Positions 52,527 through 61,580 of a stretch of DNA of 64,000 nucleotides are shown one piece after another; position 1 is the first letter of the stretch, and every line of letters starts with the position of its first letter. This DNA comes from Clostridiales bacterium (GTDB lineage Bacteria > Bacillota > Clostridia > Christensenellales > CAG-138): NCBI GenBank assembly GCA_004558525.1, contig SFCQ01000004.1:124001-188000 (forward strand), given 5' to 3'. The position numbers were made by a program, and so were the translations under genes. Under the pieces are notes generated by a model. It searched no databases and was not told the origin of the DNA. It saw only the letters and a program-made list of their open reading frames with translations.

Positions 52527-53939
52527 ATGAAAAGAATAATCGCGTGTATGATAGCGCTTGCGCTGTTCGTGATGGCGTTTGCGGGCTGCTCCGCCACTAC
52601 GGACGGAGAGAACAACGCGCCCGTCGAGTCAGCTCAGCCCGACGTCGAGCCCAGCACGGAGCCCAGCACAGAGCCTGTTGTTGAAGAGGACGCCATAAAT
52701 CCCCTTGAAAACGCCAAGGAATATATCTACCAGATATACAAGAACGTCGCCAGCAAGACCCCCGCTGATTATCAGGTGGTGGGCGTTGTTGTGGTAAACG
52801 GCGTGACCTATCAGATTGAATGGACCGCCGCCGTGAACAGCGGAGCCGAGGATGCCGTTGCGGTAGCCGGGATGGGCGAGGATAAGATGGTCACCATAGA
52901 CGTTAACGAGGCCTGCGCCGAGGAATCCGCCTACACCCTTACCGCTACCATAAAGGACGAGCAGGGCAACAGCGCGCAGCAGAGCTTTGAGCGCATAGTC
53001 CCCAAGGGCTTTGACCTTGGCACCGCCAGCTATGATGAAATAGTCGCCGCCGCCTACGAGCTTGAGGAGGACGCGGCGCTTGAAGGCACGCTCAGGCTGT
53101 TCGGTACCATTGTCAGCATAGACACTCCGTTCAGCGCCGAGTACAACAATATAACCGTCACCATAGCCGTAAAGGGCATGGAGGAATACCCTGTGCAGTG
53201 CTACCGCTTAAGCGGCGAGGGCGCTGACAAGCTTGCCGAGGGCGATGCTATCACCGTTGAGGGCAGCATAAAGAACTACAAGGGCACCATAGAGTTCGAT
53301 AAGGGCTGCGTGCTTGTAGGCATGGGCGAGTTTATAGACCAGTCCAAGCTGCTTGAAAATGCCTACGCCCTCGAGGAGGACGCCGCCATGGTAACCGCCA
53401 CCGCGCTCAAGGGCGTTATAAGCAGCATAGACACCCCATACAGCGATGAGTACAAGAACATCACCGTAACCATAGTTTGCGACGGCATAGAGGATAAGCC
53501 CGTGCAGTGCTACCGCTTAAGCGGCGAGGGCGCAGACAAGCTTGCCGAGGGCGACGAGATAGCCGTGTTCGGTATCATAAAGAACTACAAGGGCACCATA
53601 GAGTTCGATAAGGGCTGCGTGCTCATACCGGCCGATGCGCTTTCGGGAGCAAAGACACTCGCCAAGGCCTACGCTCTTGAGCCCGATACCGAGATGAAGG
53701 GCGTAAAGACCCTCACCGGCACTATTGCGTCAATAGACACGCCGTACAGCGATGAGTACAAGAACATCACCGTAACCATAGTGGTCGGCGGCCTCAACGA
53801 CTATGCCATACAGTGCTTCCGCTTAAGCGGCGAAGGCGCGGACAAGCTTGCCGAGGGCGATGTTATAACCGTTACAGGAGCTATAAAGAACTACAAGGGT
53901 ACCGTTGAGTTCGACGCGGGCTGCACCTTTGTAAAATAA
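52527..53939 (+). CDS. Lipoprotein with three near-identical OB-like repeats
   Basis: 470 residues. Lipobox FAGC (Cys21), acidic Pro/Ser/Thr linker (about 30-55), a beta domain (about 60-160), then three repeats of about 102 residues (approximately 177-263, 279-366, 381-468) that share NITVTI, CYRLSGEGADKLAEGD and IKNYKGTIEFDKGC. The repeats resemble an OB-fold nucleic-acid-binding module. DNA of the repeats is also nearly identical at a spacing of about 309 bp, so duplication is recent or maintained by conversion. No known family name is claimed. Confidence 0.8.
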   Translation: MKRIIACMIALALFVMAFAGCSATTDGENNAPVESAQPDVEPSTEPSTEPVVEEDAINPLENAKEYIYQIYKNVASKTPADYQVVGVVVVNGVTYQIEWTAAVNSGAEDAVAVAGMGEDKMVTIDVNEACAEESAYTLTATIKDEQGNSAQQSFERIVPKGFDLGTASYDEIVAAAYELEEDAALEGTLRLFGTIVSIDTPFSAEYNNITVTIAVKGMEEYPVQCYRLSGEGADKLAEGDAITVEGSIKNYKGTIEFDKGCVLVGMGEFIDQSKLLENAYALEEDAAMVTATALKGVISSIDTPYSDEYKNITVTIVCDGIEDKPVQCYRLSGEGADKLAEGDEIAVFGIIKNYKGTIEFDKGCVLIPADALSGAKTLAKAYALEPDTEMKGVKTLTGTIASIDTPYSDEYKNITVTIVVGGLNDYAIQCFRLSGEGADKLAEGDVITVTGAIKNYKGTVEFDAGCTFVK

Positions 53940-53966
53940 GGGAGTATTTATTGCACACTGATTTGA

Positions 53967-53994
53967 AGAAGCGGCAGCTTGCCGCTTCTTTTTT
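53967..53994 (+). terminator. Terminator of the ABC/lipoprotein operon
   Basis: AGAAGCGGC / GCCGCTTCT stem, loop AGCTT, followed by TTTTTT. Thirty bp after the three-repeat lipoprotein stop. Confidence 0.85.
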
Positions 53995-54047
53995 GCCCGG
54001 CATATGCTAAAATAATAATTAAAGTAATGTAAAAGGGGGATGTGCGC

Positions 54048-54278
54048 ATGAAAAAGCTGTTTGATTTTAATAACGACGGTGAAGTAGACCTTACGGAGCA
54101 GATAATCGGCTGCGAGCTGCTTATGAGCGATGCGGAGGAGGCGGACGAACTTTCGCTTGACGCTTCCGACGCCATAGAAGAACCTGACGCTCTTGACGGC
54201 ACTTTTGACGAGTACGGTGACGATGCCGTGCTTACGGAGCTTTACAGCGGGCTCGACTCTAAATTCGGAGAATATTAA
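54048..54278 (+). CDS. Small EF-hand protein
   Basis: 76 residues from ATG 54048 (AAGGGGGA seven bases upstream; a GTG two codons earlier is closer). Residues 6-17, DFNNDGEVDLTE, form a textbook 12-residue EF-hand/dockerin-type calcium loop (D, N, D, G, D, E at positions 1, 3, 5, 6, 9, 12). The rest is very acidic and probably unstructured. No signal peptide. Ca2+ binding is predicted; partner unknown. Confidence 0.75.
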   Translation: MKKLFDFNNDGEVDLTEQIIGCELLMSDAEEADELSLDASDAIEEPDALDGTFDEYGDDAVLTELYSGLDSKFGEY

Positions 54279-54291
54279 GAAGGAGCGCGAT

Positions 54292-54621
54292 ATGACCGTA
54301 AACGAATATCAAAAGCTGGCGCTGAGCACGATGAACCCGAAGCTGAACAGAAATGACGTGCTTATAAACAGCGCAATGGGCCTTTGCGGCGAAGCCGGAG
54401 AGGTAATAGACATAGTTAAAAAATGGTTCGCCCATGGGCATGAGCTTAACAGGCAGAAGCTTATAGAGGAGCTTGGCGACGTTGCCTGGTATATTGCCGA
54501 AGCGGCATACGCGCTTGATACCGACCTTGAAAGCATACTTGCCGCCAACATAGAAAAGCTGAAAAAACGCTATCCCGAAGGCTTTTCGAGCAGGAACAGC
54601 ATAGAAAGAACCGGCGATTGA
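54292..54621 (+). CDS. MazG-like nucleotide pyrophosphohydrolase
   Basis: 109 residues from ATG 54292 behind AAGGAGCG; a much earlier in-frame start overlaps the EF-hand gene. MazG metal motifs are GLCGEAGEVIDIVKK and IEELGDVAWY. Such enzymes hydrolyse nucleoside triphosphates to monophosphates and pyrophosphate. It follows the EF-hand gene by 13 bp. Confidence 0.88.
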   Translation: MTVNEYQKLALSTMNPKLNRNDVLINSAMGLCGEAGEVIDIVKKWFAHGHELNRQKLIEELGDVAWYIAEAAYALDTDLESILAANIEKLKKRYPEGFSSRNSIERTGD

Positions 54622-54696
54622 AGGGGCGGAAGTTGCACATTTCCGCTTGCGCGTGCTATACTTAATCAATCACTATCTATAAAGAGGTGTCAGAAC

Positions 54697-56004
54697 ATGA
54701 AAAATCCCGTTGCCGAAAAACTGCTTGATTTTATGAAGAACAGCCCGACGCGCTATCAGGTCGTGGCAAACTTTGAACAAAGGCTGAACGATGCCGGATA
54801 TACGAAGCTGTATCCGGAAAAGGTATGGCAGCTTGAGAACGGCGGCAAGTATTATCTTTCGCCAAACGGAACGGCCATAATGGCTTTCAGGATACCCGAT
54901 AAGGTCAGCGGCGGCTTTATGATGGCCGCGGCGCACAGCGATTCGCCAACGTTTAAGGTAAAGGACAATGCGGAAAAGGCGTCCGCGCATTATGTGCAGC
55001 TAAGCACGGAAAGATACGGCGGCGCGCTTATGGCCACATGGTTCGACAGGCCGCTTTCCGTTGCCGGCAGGGTGCTTGTAAGGGGCGAAAACGGAAGGAT
55101 AGCCGTTAAGCTTGTAAATATAGACAGGGACCTTGTTATTATCCCCAGCGTTGCCATACACATGAACAGGAACGCCAACGCCGGCTTTGAAATAAAGGCA
55201 AATATAGATACCCTGCCGCTGTTTTCCGATGAAAGCGGCAAGGATGCGTTCATGCAGCTTGTGGCCCAAAGCGCAGGCGTTGCAAAGGAGGATATACTCT
55301 GCCATGACCTGTATCTGTATAACAGGCAGCAGCCCGCCTTCCTCGGCAGGAATGATGAATACATAGCCTCGCCCAAGCTTGACGATGTCGAGTGCGCGTT
55401 CGGCTGCATGGAAGGCTTTATCGCGGCTGAAGAAAGCGGCAGCATACCCGTATGCTGCGTGTTTGATAACGAGGAGGTAGGCAGCGAGACCAAGCAGGGC
55501 GCGGCCGCAAACGTGCTAAGGGATACGCTGAGGCGCATAGCGCTTGCCTTAGGCAAAAGCGAGCAGGAGTATCTGGCCATGATAGCGCAGAGCTTCATGG
55601 TATCTGCGGACAATGCGCACGCCCAGCACCCCAATCACCCCGAGTATTCGGATATGGACAACTGCCCGTATATGAACCGGGGTATAGTAATCAAGTTCAA
55701 CGCCAGCCAGAAATACACTACCGACGGCGTATCGGCCGCCATATTCAGGCAGGTATGCAAGGAGGCAGGGGTACCCGTGCAGGTGTTTGCCAACAGGTCT
55801 GACCTTGCGGGCGGCGGAACGCTTGGCAGCATAGCCACCACAAAGGTGCCGGTAAGCACGGTGGATATAGGGCTTGCCCAGCTTGCCATGCATTCCTGCT
55901 ACGAGACCGCCGGCGCGGAGGATATAGAAAGCCTTGTCAAGGCCATGAGAGTGTTCTTCTCAAAGACGATGACGGTTGAAAACGGCGAATACGGCGTAGA
56001 GTAA
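54697..56004 (+). CDS. M18-family aminopeptidase
   Basis: 435 residues. Zinc-site motifs AAHSDSPTFKVK (His, Asp), DNEEVGSETKQGA (catalytic Glu and metal Glu) and SADNAHAQHPNHPEY, the last diagnostic of M18 (aspartyl/general aminopeptidases). Cytosolic, forms large oligomers in characterised members. GAGGTG ribosome-binding site. Confidence 0.96.
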   Translation: MKNPVAEKLLDFMKNSPTRYQVVANFEQRLNDAGYTKLYPEKVWQLENGGKYYLSPNGTAIMAFRIPDKVSGGFMMAAAHSDSPTFKVKDNAEKASAHYVQLSTERYGGALMATWFDRPLSVAGRVLVRGENGRIAVKLVNIDRDLVIIPSVAIHMNRNANAGFEIKANIDTLPLFSDESGKDAFMQLVAQSAGVAKEDILCHDLYLYNRQQPAFLGRNDEYIASPKLDDVECAFGCMEGFIAAEESGSIPVCCVFDNEEVGSETKQGAAANVLRDTLRRIALALGKSEQEYLAMIAQSFMVSADNAHAQHPNHPEYSDMDNCPYMNRGIVIKFNASQKYTTDGVSAAIFRQVCKEAGVPVQVFANRSDLAGGGTLGSIATTKVPVSTVDIGLAQLAMHSCYETAGAEDIESLVKAMRVFFSKTMTVENGEYGVE

Positions 56005-56106
56005 TAAAGGCGCGCAAAAAAAAGAGGCGTCAGCATACCTGTGCAGGGCAGGTCGGCCGCGCCGTATAAAAAACGATAAAAGCAGGGGGGCGGATCATTC
56101 CGCCCC

Positions 56107-56310
56107 TTCAGAGCGTCGAAAAAGTGGCTGGTCGCCACTTTTTCGAGTTTTCACGGGTTTTGCCTCTCGCATTAGCTCCCGGGCGGCAAAACCCGCAAAG
56201 TACGAAAACCTCTGGGTTTTCATCCGTTCTGACGTGCATGCCGTCAGAGCCGGAATAAAGCTTAAGGGGCAGCCGCCCCTTAACAACCCCGGGGTTTATC
56301 GACACTCTTG
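56107..56310 (+). repeat. Multi-hairpin dispersed repeat, copy 4 (longest)
   Basis: The most complete copy: GTGGC terminator, CGGGTTTTGCC / GGCAAAACCCG hairpin, AAAACCTCTGGGTTTT hairpin, TGACG/CGTCA hairpin, AAGGGGC/GCCCCTT hairpin, AACCCCGGGGTT edge, then TATCGACACTC. It occupies nearly the whole 315-bp gap between the M18 peptidase and MATE genes. Confidence 0.88.
56116..56146. terminator. GTGGC-family bidirectional terminator, copy 6
   Basis: TCGAAAAAGTGGC / GCCACTTTTTCGA with loop TGGTC, inside repeat copy 4, between convergent M18 and MATE genes. Confidence 0.85.
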
Positions 56311-56319
56311 AGTGGCGGA

Positions 56320-57753
56320 TCATTCCGCCCCTTCGTTTGCGTCCTCGATTTCAGCTTCAACGGATACGGCAACGGCTTCGTGCCTGTCCTTTTCCGGATG
56401 GCAAAGCGCGCTGCGGCGGAAGCATATGGCCATAAGCAGGCTGCATACCACCCAGCCCATGGGGTATGCAAGCGCCACCGTCACGAACCCGCCGCCGAGC
56501 CTTGTGCCGGCAAAAAGATATATCTGCCTGAACAGCACAAAGGAGGAAAGCATAACTATCATCGGCACGTTCGCCTTGCCTATGCCGCGCATGGCGCCGG
56601 CGAAGGTCTGGTTAAAGCATACGGTAAAGTAGAACGGCGCTATTATGCCTATAAAGCGGGAGCCATACTGAATTACTATTGGATCGTCCGTAAAAAGCGT
56701 GAGCAGCGTCTCCCTGAGCAGCAAAAGCGGGATACATAGTATCACGGTGGTCACAATCGATATTATAAGCGAGCAGCGCACGCCGTTTCTTGCCCTGTCA
56801 AGCTGCCTCGCGCCGTAATTCTGGCCGACGAAGGTGGTAGAGGCCATAGCTATGCTCTGCGCCGGTATAAGCACATAGGTATCCAGCTTGTTGTAGCTTG
56901 ACCAGCCGGCCATGCAGTCCGAGCCAAAGCCGTTTACATAGGATTGCACGAACACGTTTGAAAAGGCGGTAAGCCCCTGCTGCACGCCGGAGGGCAGGCC
57001 TATCGCAAGCACCTTTTTCAGTATATAGCCCTTTATGCAAAGGTCTCCCCAGTGTATGGCATATGGGCCTGCGGAGCGGGTAAGCACGAACAGTACGAGC
57101 GCCGCCGAAATAAACTGGGAAAGTATAGTGGCGTATGCCGCGCCGGCAATATCCATTTTGAACGCTATAACGAATAAAAGGTCAAGCGCTATATTAAGAA
57201 ACGCAGAGAAGAGAAGAAAGTACAGCGGCCGCTTTGAATCGCCCACGGCCCTAAGTATGGCCGAGCCCATGTTGTATATGAACAGGCCGGATATGCCGGC
57301 AAAGTATATGGTCAGATAATTATGCGCCGAGGCGAAAACATCGTCCGGCGTGGCCATCAGCCTGAGCATGGGGTCAACTATAAATATGCCTGTTATCGTT
57401 GCCGCAACGCTCATTATAATGGTGAGCAATATGGTCGTATGCACGGCGTCATGCAACTTTTCATAATCCTTTGCGCCGTATGCCTGCGATATAACTACGC
57501 TTGCTCCCATTGAAAGCCCCGAGCACAGGCCGACCAGCATGTTTATTATGCTGCTCGTGCTTCCAACGGCGGCAAGCGCCTCTTTACCGACAAATTTGCC
57601 TACTACTATCGTATCTACCGTGTTGTATAGCTGCTGAAAAAGCAGCCCGGCCGCCAGCGGTATGGCGAACCGTATAAGCAGCGGCCATATGCTGCCTTGA
57701 GTCATATCGGAATCTGCGCGCTTTATTCCCCGTCTTACTGCTTTCTGTTCCAA
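56320..57753 (-). CDS. MATE-family efflux transporter
   Basis: 477 residues, twelve hydrophobic segments in two homologous halves, beginning MTQGSIWPLLIRFAIPLAAGLLFQQLYNTVDTIVVGKFVGKEALAAVGSTSSI. NorM/DinF-like exporter of organic cations using Na+ or H+. The acidic C-terminus (EAEIEDANEGAE) is hydrophilic. Substrate unknown. Confidence 0.93.
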   Translation of the reverse strand: MEQKAVRRGIKRADSDMTQGSIWPLLIRFAIPLAAGLLFQQLYNTVDTIVVGKFVGKEALAAVGSTSSIINMLVGLCSGLSMGASVVISQAYGAKDYEKLHDAVHTTILLTIIMSVAATITGIFIVDPMLRLMATPDDVFASAHNYLTIYFAGISGLFIYNMGSAILRAVGDSKRPLYFLLFSAFLNIALDLLFVIAFKMDIAGAAYATILSQFISAALVLFVLTRSAGPYAIHWGDLCIKGYILKKVLAIGLPSGVQQGLTAFSNVFVQSYVNGFGSDCMAGWSSYNKLDTYVLIPAQSIAMASTTFVGQNYGARQLDRARNGVRCSLIISIVTTVILCIPLLLLRETLLTLFTDDPIVIQYGSRFIGIIAPFYFTVCFNQTFAGAMRGIGKANVPMIVMLSSFVLFRQIYLFAGTRLGGGFVTVALAYPMGWVVCSLLMAICFRRSALCHPEKDRHEAVAVSVEAEIEDANEGAE

Positions 57754-57841
57754 TTTAAGATGTACTCACTTTCGGGCTGTCTATTATATAAAATCATACC
57801 ACATTCATTGGAATTGTCAAAGCGAATAAGAGCGTATGGCG

Positions 57842-58465
57842 TCAGTTGACAACGACAAGCCGTATAAAGCTGTAGATAAGCTTTAATCCGTAAAACAGCA
57901 TTACCGTGCCGCATATTACATTTATTATTCTCAATAGCTTTGGCGTTATTTTGCCGCGGAACAGCGATATTGCCGCCGTAATGCCAAGGAACCATAGCAC
58001 AGATGCGCTCGTGAAGCCAAGCACGAACTGAGCCTGTGTTCCGGCGGCAAGCGAAGCGTTGGCCGCGCCAAGCAGCATTGTGCCGTCGATAAGCGCCTGC
58101 GGGTTCAGCCATGTAACGCTGAAAGCCATAAACGCGGTCCTTATAAGCGATATGCCGGTATCTATGCTGTTATCAAGCTCGCCCTTGGCTTTAATAAGGT
58201 TTATTCCCATATATATAACGATTATGCTGCCGGCCGCAAGCACCGCCTTTCTTAGCCAGGGCAAGGCCTGCATCAGCGCACCTATGCCGAAAAAGCATGC
58301 CAGGCTCAAGGAAATATCAAAAAATATTATTATCGCGGCGGTCAAAAAAGCCTTTTTTCTTTTGTTTGCTATGGCCGAATTTATCACGAACAGGTTCTGC
58401 GCGCCTATGGGCGCAACGTAGGCAAGCCCCATCATCAGCCCCTTTATATACACAGCCATTTTCAA
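57842..58465 (-). CDS. LysE-family amino acid exporter
   Basis: 207 residues, six hydrophobic segments; VAPIGAQNLFVINSAI and FSVTWLNPQALIDGTMLLGA are LysE/ArgO signatures. Predicted export of basic or other amino acids. Divergent from the HxlR-type gene across a 140-bp AT-rich gap, so that regulator probably controls it. Confidence 0.92.
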   Translation of the reverse strand: MKMAVYIKGLMMGLAYVAPIGAQNLFVINSAIANKRKKAFLTAAIIIFFDISLSLACFFGIGALMQALPWLRKAVLAAGSIIVIYMGINLIKAKGELDNSIDTGISLIRTAFMAFSVTWLNPQALIDGTMLLGAANASLAAGTQAQFVLGFTSASVLWFLGITAAISLFRGKITPKLLRIINVICGTVMLFYGLKLIYSFIRLVVVN

Positions 58466-58605
58466 TATCCTCTCAATTATATAGTATAATGATATTAAGT
58501 AGTGTTTTATTATTTGATGTCAATTTGCTACCATGCTTATTCTATGCTATAATCACAACGGGCGCAATAACGCATGATTTTATTATATAGTAAGGAGAAG
58601 CTTAC

Positions 58606-58938
58606 ATGATATCTACGCATTATCAATGCCCTTGCCTTGAATGTTGCCCGCTCAACTATGCTATGGGCGTGATAGGCGGCAAATGGAAGCCGCAAATAAT
58701 ATGCGCGCTCAACAGCAGCGGGCCGCTGCGCTACAATGCGCTAAAAAAACGGTTGGATGGGGTATCCAACACCGTGCTTGCCTCGGCGCTGAGGGAGCTT
58801 GAAAGCGATGGCCTTATTGAAAGAAGGGAATATCTTGAGGTGCCTGTGCGGGTAGAGTATTCCACAACACAAGCGTGCGATAAGCTTATACCTATATTGG
58901 AGGGGCTCAGCGACTGGGCGGAGGGAAGAATGGCGTAA
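58606..58938 (+). CDS. HxlR-family transcription regulator
   Basis: 110 residues, winged helix: GVIGGKWKPQIICALNSSGPLRYNALKKRLDGVSNTVLASALRELESDGLIERREY. Four cysteines cluster at the N-terminus (CPCLECCPL), suggesting redox or metal/aldehyde sensing as in thiol-based HxlR proteins. Good AAGGAGAAG ribosome-binding site. Likely regulates the divergent LysE gene and itself. Confidence 0.93.
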   Translation: MISTHYQCPCLECCPLNYAMGVIGGKWKPQIICALNSSGPLRYNALKKRLDGVSNTVLASALRELESDGLIERREYLEVPVRVEYSTTQACDKLIPILEGLSDWAEGRMA

Positions 58939-58953
58939 AGCCTGTAAAAACTC

Positions 58954-58980
58954 AAAAAAGCGGCGTTCAGCCGCTTTTTC
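58954..58980. terminator. GTGGC-family bidirectional terminator, copy 7 (variant)
   Basis: AAAAAGCGGC / GCCGCTTTTT arms with loop GTTCA: one stem base pair swapped relative to the GTGGC copies. Between convergent HxlR and DegV genes. Confidence 0.8.
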
Positions 58981-58995
58981 TGCATATTATAAAGC

Positions 58996-59880
58996 TTAAT
59001 CTACCCTTTCGTCTCCCCAGAAGAACAGCGCTATCGTGCCCGGGCCGGTATGGCTGCCTATGGTGGTGCCTACGCTGTTTATCTCCACCTTGCCGTTAAG
59101 CTTGGGGAAGCGCCTTTCAACATCGTCCGCCACGATGCGCGCATCGTCATAGCATGCGGATTGCGATATGTAGCATTTGCCGCTGTAATCAAGCCCGTTT
59201 TCGGCATGCTCCTCCATCTTGTCAACTATAGCCTTGAGCACCTTCTTTTTTCCGCGTATCTTGTAGCGCGGAACGAGCCTGCCATGGTTATCCATGTTCA
59301 ATAGCGGGCATATGTTAAGCACCGTGCCGAACCAACCGGACGCCTTGGATATGCGCCCGCCCTTGACGTAGAAGGTGAGGTCGGTAGAAAGGAACCAATG
59401 GTGCAGCCGGAGCCTGTTCTTCATTGCATAATCATATACCTCGTCAATGCTAAGGCCCGCGTCCCTGAGGTCGGCAAGCTTATCCATTATCAGCCCGTAA
59501 CCTGACGAAGCGCCCAGCGAATCCACGACGAGTATCCTTCTTTCGGGATAATCCTCCATAAGCTTTTCTGCCGCTATGTTTGCCGAATTGCTTACGCCCG
59601 AAATGCCGCTTGAAAGCGAAACGTGCAGTATATCAAACCCCTTTTCAAGGAACGGGGTAAAATACTCCACAAACTCGTCCGCATTTATCTGGCTGGTGCG
59701 CGTCTGCGCGCCGTTTTCCATAGCCTTATAAAACTCGTCAAACGATATGGAATGGCCAAGATCGTCCGGATAAGCTTTTTCGTTAAGATAAAAGTGGAAG
59801 CAGCAATAATGTATGTCCCTTGCCTCAAAATGCTCTTTTGAAAGGTCTGCCGTGGAGCAGCAGCTAAGTATATATGCCAT
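58996..59880 (-). CDS. DegV-family fatty-acid-binding protein
   Basis: 294 residues with DegV motifs: hydroxyl-carboxyl site region AQTRTSQINADEFVEYFTPFL and HVSLSSGISGV, and the second-domain GTVLNICPLLNMDNHGRL and HTGPGTIALFFWG. These cytosolic proteins present fatty acids to FakA-type kinases. Confidence 0.94.
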   Translation of the reverse strand: MAYILSCCSTADLSKEHFEARDIHYCCFHFYLNEKAYPDDLGHSISFDEFYKAMENGAQTRTSQINADEFVEYFTPFLEKGFDILHVSLSSGISGVSNSANIAAEKLMEDYPERRILVVDSLGASSGYGLIMDKLADLRDAGLSIDEVYDYAMKNRLRLHHWFLSTDLTFYVKGGRISKASGWFGTVLNICPLLNMDNHGRLVPRYKIRGKKKVLKAIVDKMEEHAENGLDYSGKCYISQSACYDDARIVADDVERRFPKLNGKVEINSVGTTIGSHTGPGTIALFFWGDERVD

Positions 59881-60046
59881 TGGAAGCCTCCTCTATGTAA
59901 TCGTATCTAATATGCTTCATTATATTACATTGCTGTGCATATGTCAAAACTTATGTTGATATTATGCTTATCTTTGGCTTTGGAGGATTGATAAGTGAAA
60001 AGCATGATGGTATACTTTAATGTAATAAATAAGGAGAGTACTGACG

Positions 60047-61462
60047 ATGCGTAACATACTGAACAAAACGCTTGAGCGCATAACAAGGGAGAGTGGACTC
60101 GTCGGCGGCGTTGTGGCGCTGTTCAAAGACGGGAAGGTGTTCTTCAGTGAAGCCTACGGTTATGAGGACATGGAAAACAATATTCCCATGACGCTCAACG
60201 CCTCCTTTGATATAGCCTCCTGCTCCAAGGCATGGACCGTGATGCTTGCCGCAAAGGCTGTTGACGAAGGGCTTATAGGCTGGGACCAGCCGGTAAAGGA
60301 CGCTATGCCGGAGTTTGACATGCTGGACCACTATGCCGGCGCGCACCTGAGCGTGCGCGATATGGCCAGCCACAGGAGCGGGCTGCCGTGCCACGATTTT
60401 ATGAGGAACAAGGTAGGCGGCAGCAGGCGCAACCTTATGCTCAAGTGCGCTGAGCTGGACGCGACAATGGGCTTCAGGGCGGGCTATCAATACAACAACC
60501 ATATGTTCATAGTGCTTGGCTACCTTATGGAGGTGCTTAGGAACGGCGAAAGCTGGGAAAGCCAGATAAAGCGGCTAATAGCCGACCCTCTGGGCGTGGA
60601 GACCATACGCTTTAGGGGAATGAAGGGCAATATGGACAATCTTGAAAGGGCGCTGCCATATGTTTCGGACGGATATAAGGCGCACCGCTGCGGCTATTCC
60701 GATTCGCCCCTTTCCGGCCCGTGCGGCGGCATAAAGCTGAACGTGCTGGACCTTTCAAAATGGGTGATGGCCATGGCTAAGGGCGGCCTATGCGCAAGCG
60801 GAGAGAGGCTTTGCAGCCAAGAGCAGTACAACGCCATGATAACCCCAGTTATACCCACCCCTGAGGAGGACGGCTTTAAGCTTAAGGGCTGCACCTACGC
60901 GCTGGGCTGGCATACCGGCGTATACAACGGCCGCGACATAGTGTTCCACAGCGGCGGGCTTGAGGGCTTCAACACGCAGGTAGGCTTTATAAAGGGCGAA
61001 AACTGCGGTTATGCCATGATATTCAATACGGGTACCACTCCCGCTGCCGAGGTGGTGCGCGCCATGGCGCTTGACGTGCTTACCGAGGGCGCGCCGCGGC
61101 AGAGCTATGACGATATGATAGACGCATGGCTCAAAAGGCGCGATAACATGATAGCAATAATAAACAACGGGGTGGAGGGCGAGCCGGTCACCGCGGAAAA
61201 CGGAGCCGAGCTTATAGGCACATACGAGCATGCGGCTTATGAAACGTTTACGGTAGAGGACCGCGGCGGAAGGCTGTGGTTCAGCTACGGCAGCTTTGAG
61301 ACCCCGCTTTCCCGCGCAAAGGCGGACAAGATGATATGCGGCTACCCGGGTACGCTTGACGGCCTTGTTCCGGACCACATAGAGCTTTGGCCCGACGGTG
61401 ACGACCTAAGGCTGCGCACCAGCGATTCTCAGCTTAAGATGCTGTTTAAGAGGGTAAAGTAA
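60047..61462 (+). CDS. Beta-lactamase-fold serine hydrolase
   Basis: 471 residues. Class C-type motifs: SxxK as S58-C-S-K61, YxN as Y149-N-N151, and HSGG at 301-304 in place of KTG. A C-terminal beta domain (about 385-471, DUF3471-like) follows. No signal peptide, so a cytoplasmic esterase or peptidase is more likely than antibiotic resistance. AAGGAGAG ribosome-binding site. Confidence 0.9.
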   Translation: MRNILNKTLERITRESGLVGGVVALFKDGKVFFSEAYGYEDMENNIPMTLNASFDIASCSKAWTVMLAAKAVDEGLIGWDQPVKDAMPEFDMLDHYAGAHLSVRDMASHRSGLPCHDFMRNKVGGSRRNLMLKCAELDATMGFRAGYQYNNHMFIVLGYLMEVLRNGESWESQIKRLIADPLGVETIRFRGMKGNMDNLERALPYVSDGYKAHRCGYSDSPLSGPCGGIKLNVLDLSKWVMAMAKGGLCASGERLCSQEQYNAMITPVIPTPEEDGFKLKGCTYALGWHTGVYNGRDIVFHSGGLEGFNTQVGFIKGENCGYAMIFNTGTTPAAEVVRAMALDVLTEGAPRQSYDDMIDAWLKRRDNMIAIINNGVEGEPVTAENGAELIGTYEHAAYETFTVEDRGGRLWFSYGSFETPLSRAKADKMICGYPGTLDGLVPDHIELWPDGDDLRLRTSDSQLKMLFKRVK

Positions 61463-61500
61463 AGGCTTAATAAGCGTAACAGCAACGGGTCTTTTCCGTA

Positions 61501-61531
61501 TCGAAAAAGTGGCGCTCAGCCACTTTTTCGA
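61501..61531. terminator. GTGGC-family bidirectional terminator, copy 8
   Basis: TCGAAAAAGTGGC / GCCACTTTTTCGA with loop GCTCA, between convergent serine hydrolase and CNNM/CBS genes. Confidence 0.85.
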
Positions 61532-61538
61532 ATCTCTG

Positions 61539-61560
61539 AAACGGGCTTAACGGCCCGTTT
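61539..61560. terminator. Second hairpin in the same convergent gap
   Basis: AAACGGGC / GCCCGTTT stem with a 6-nt loop, next to terminator copy 8, as also seen after bioY where a second hairpin follows. Confidence 0.6.
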
Positions 61561-61580
61561 GCTTATTGTTCATGCTGTTT

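Noticed and set aside
54193..54291. Extended start for the MazG-like protein
   Set aside because: The extra residues overlap the EF-hand gene in another frame and the real ribosome-binding site lies at the ATG at 54292.
57838..57860. GTCAGTTGACAAC resembling the end of the 277-bp element
   Set aside because: Only about 12 bases agree and they encode the C-terminus and stop of the LysE-type protein; chance match.
60047..61462. Antibiotic-resistance beta-lactamase
   Set aside because: Fold motifs are present but there is no signal peptide, HSGG replaces KTG and a DUF3471-like tail is attached; a general serine hydrolase is more likely.
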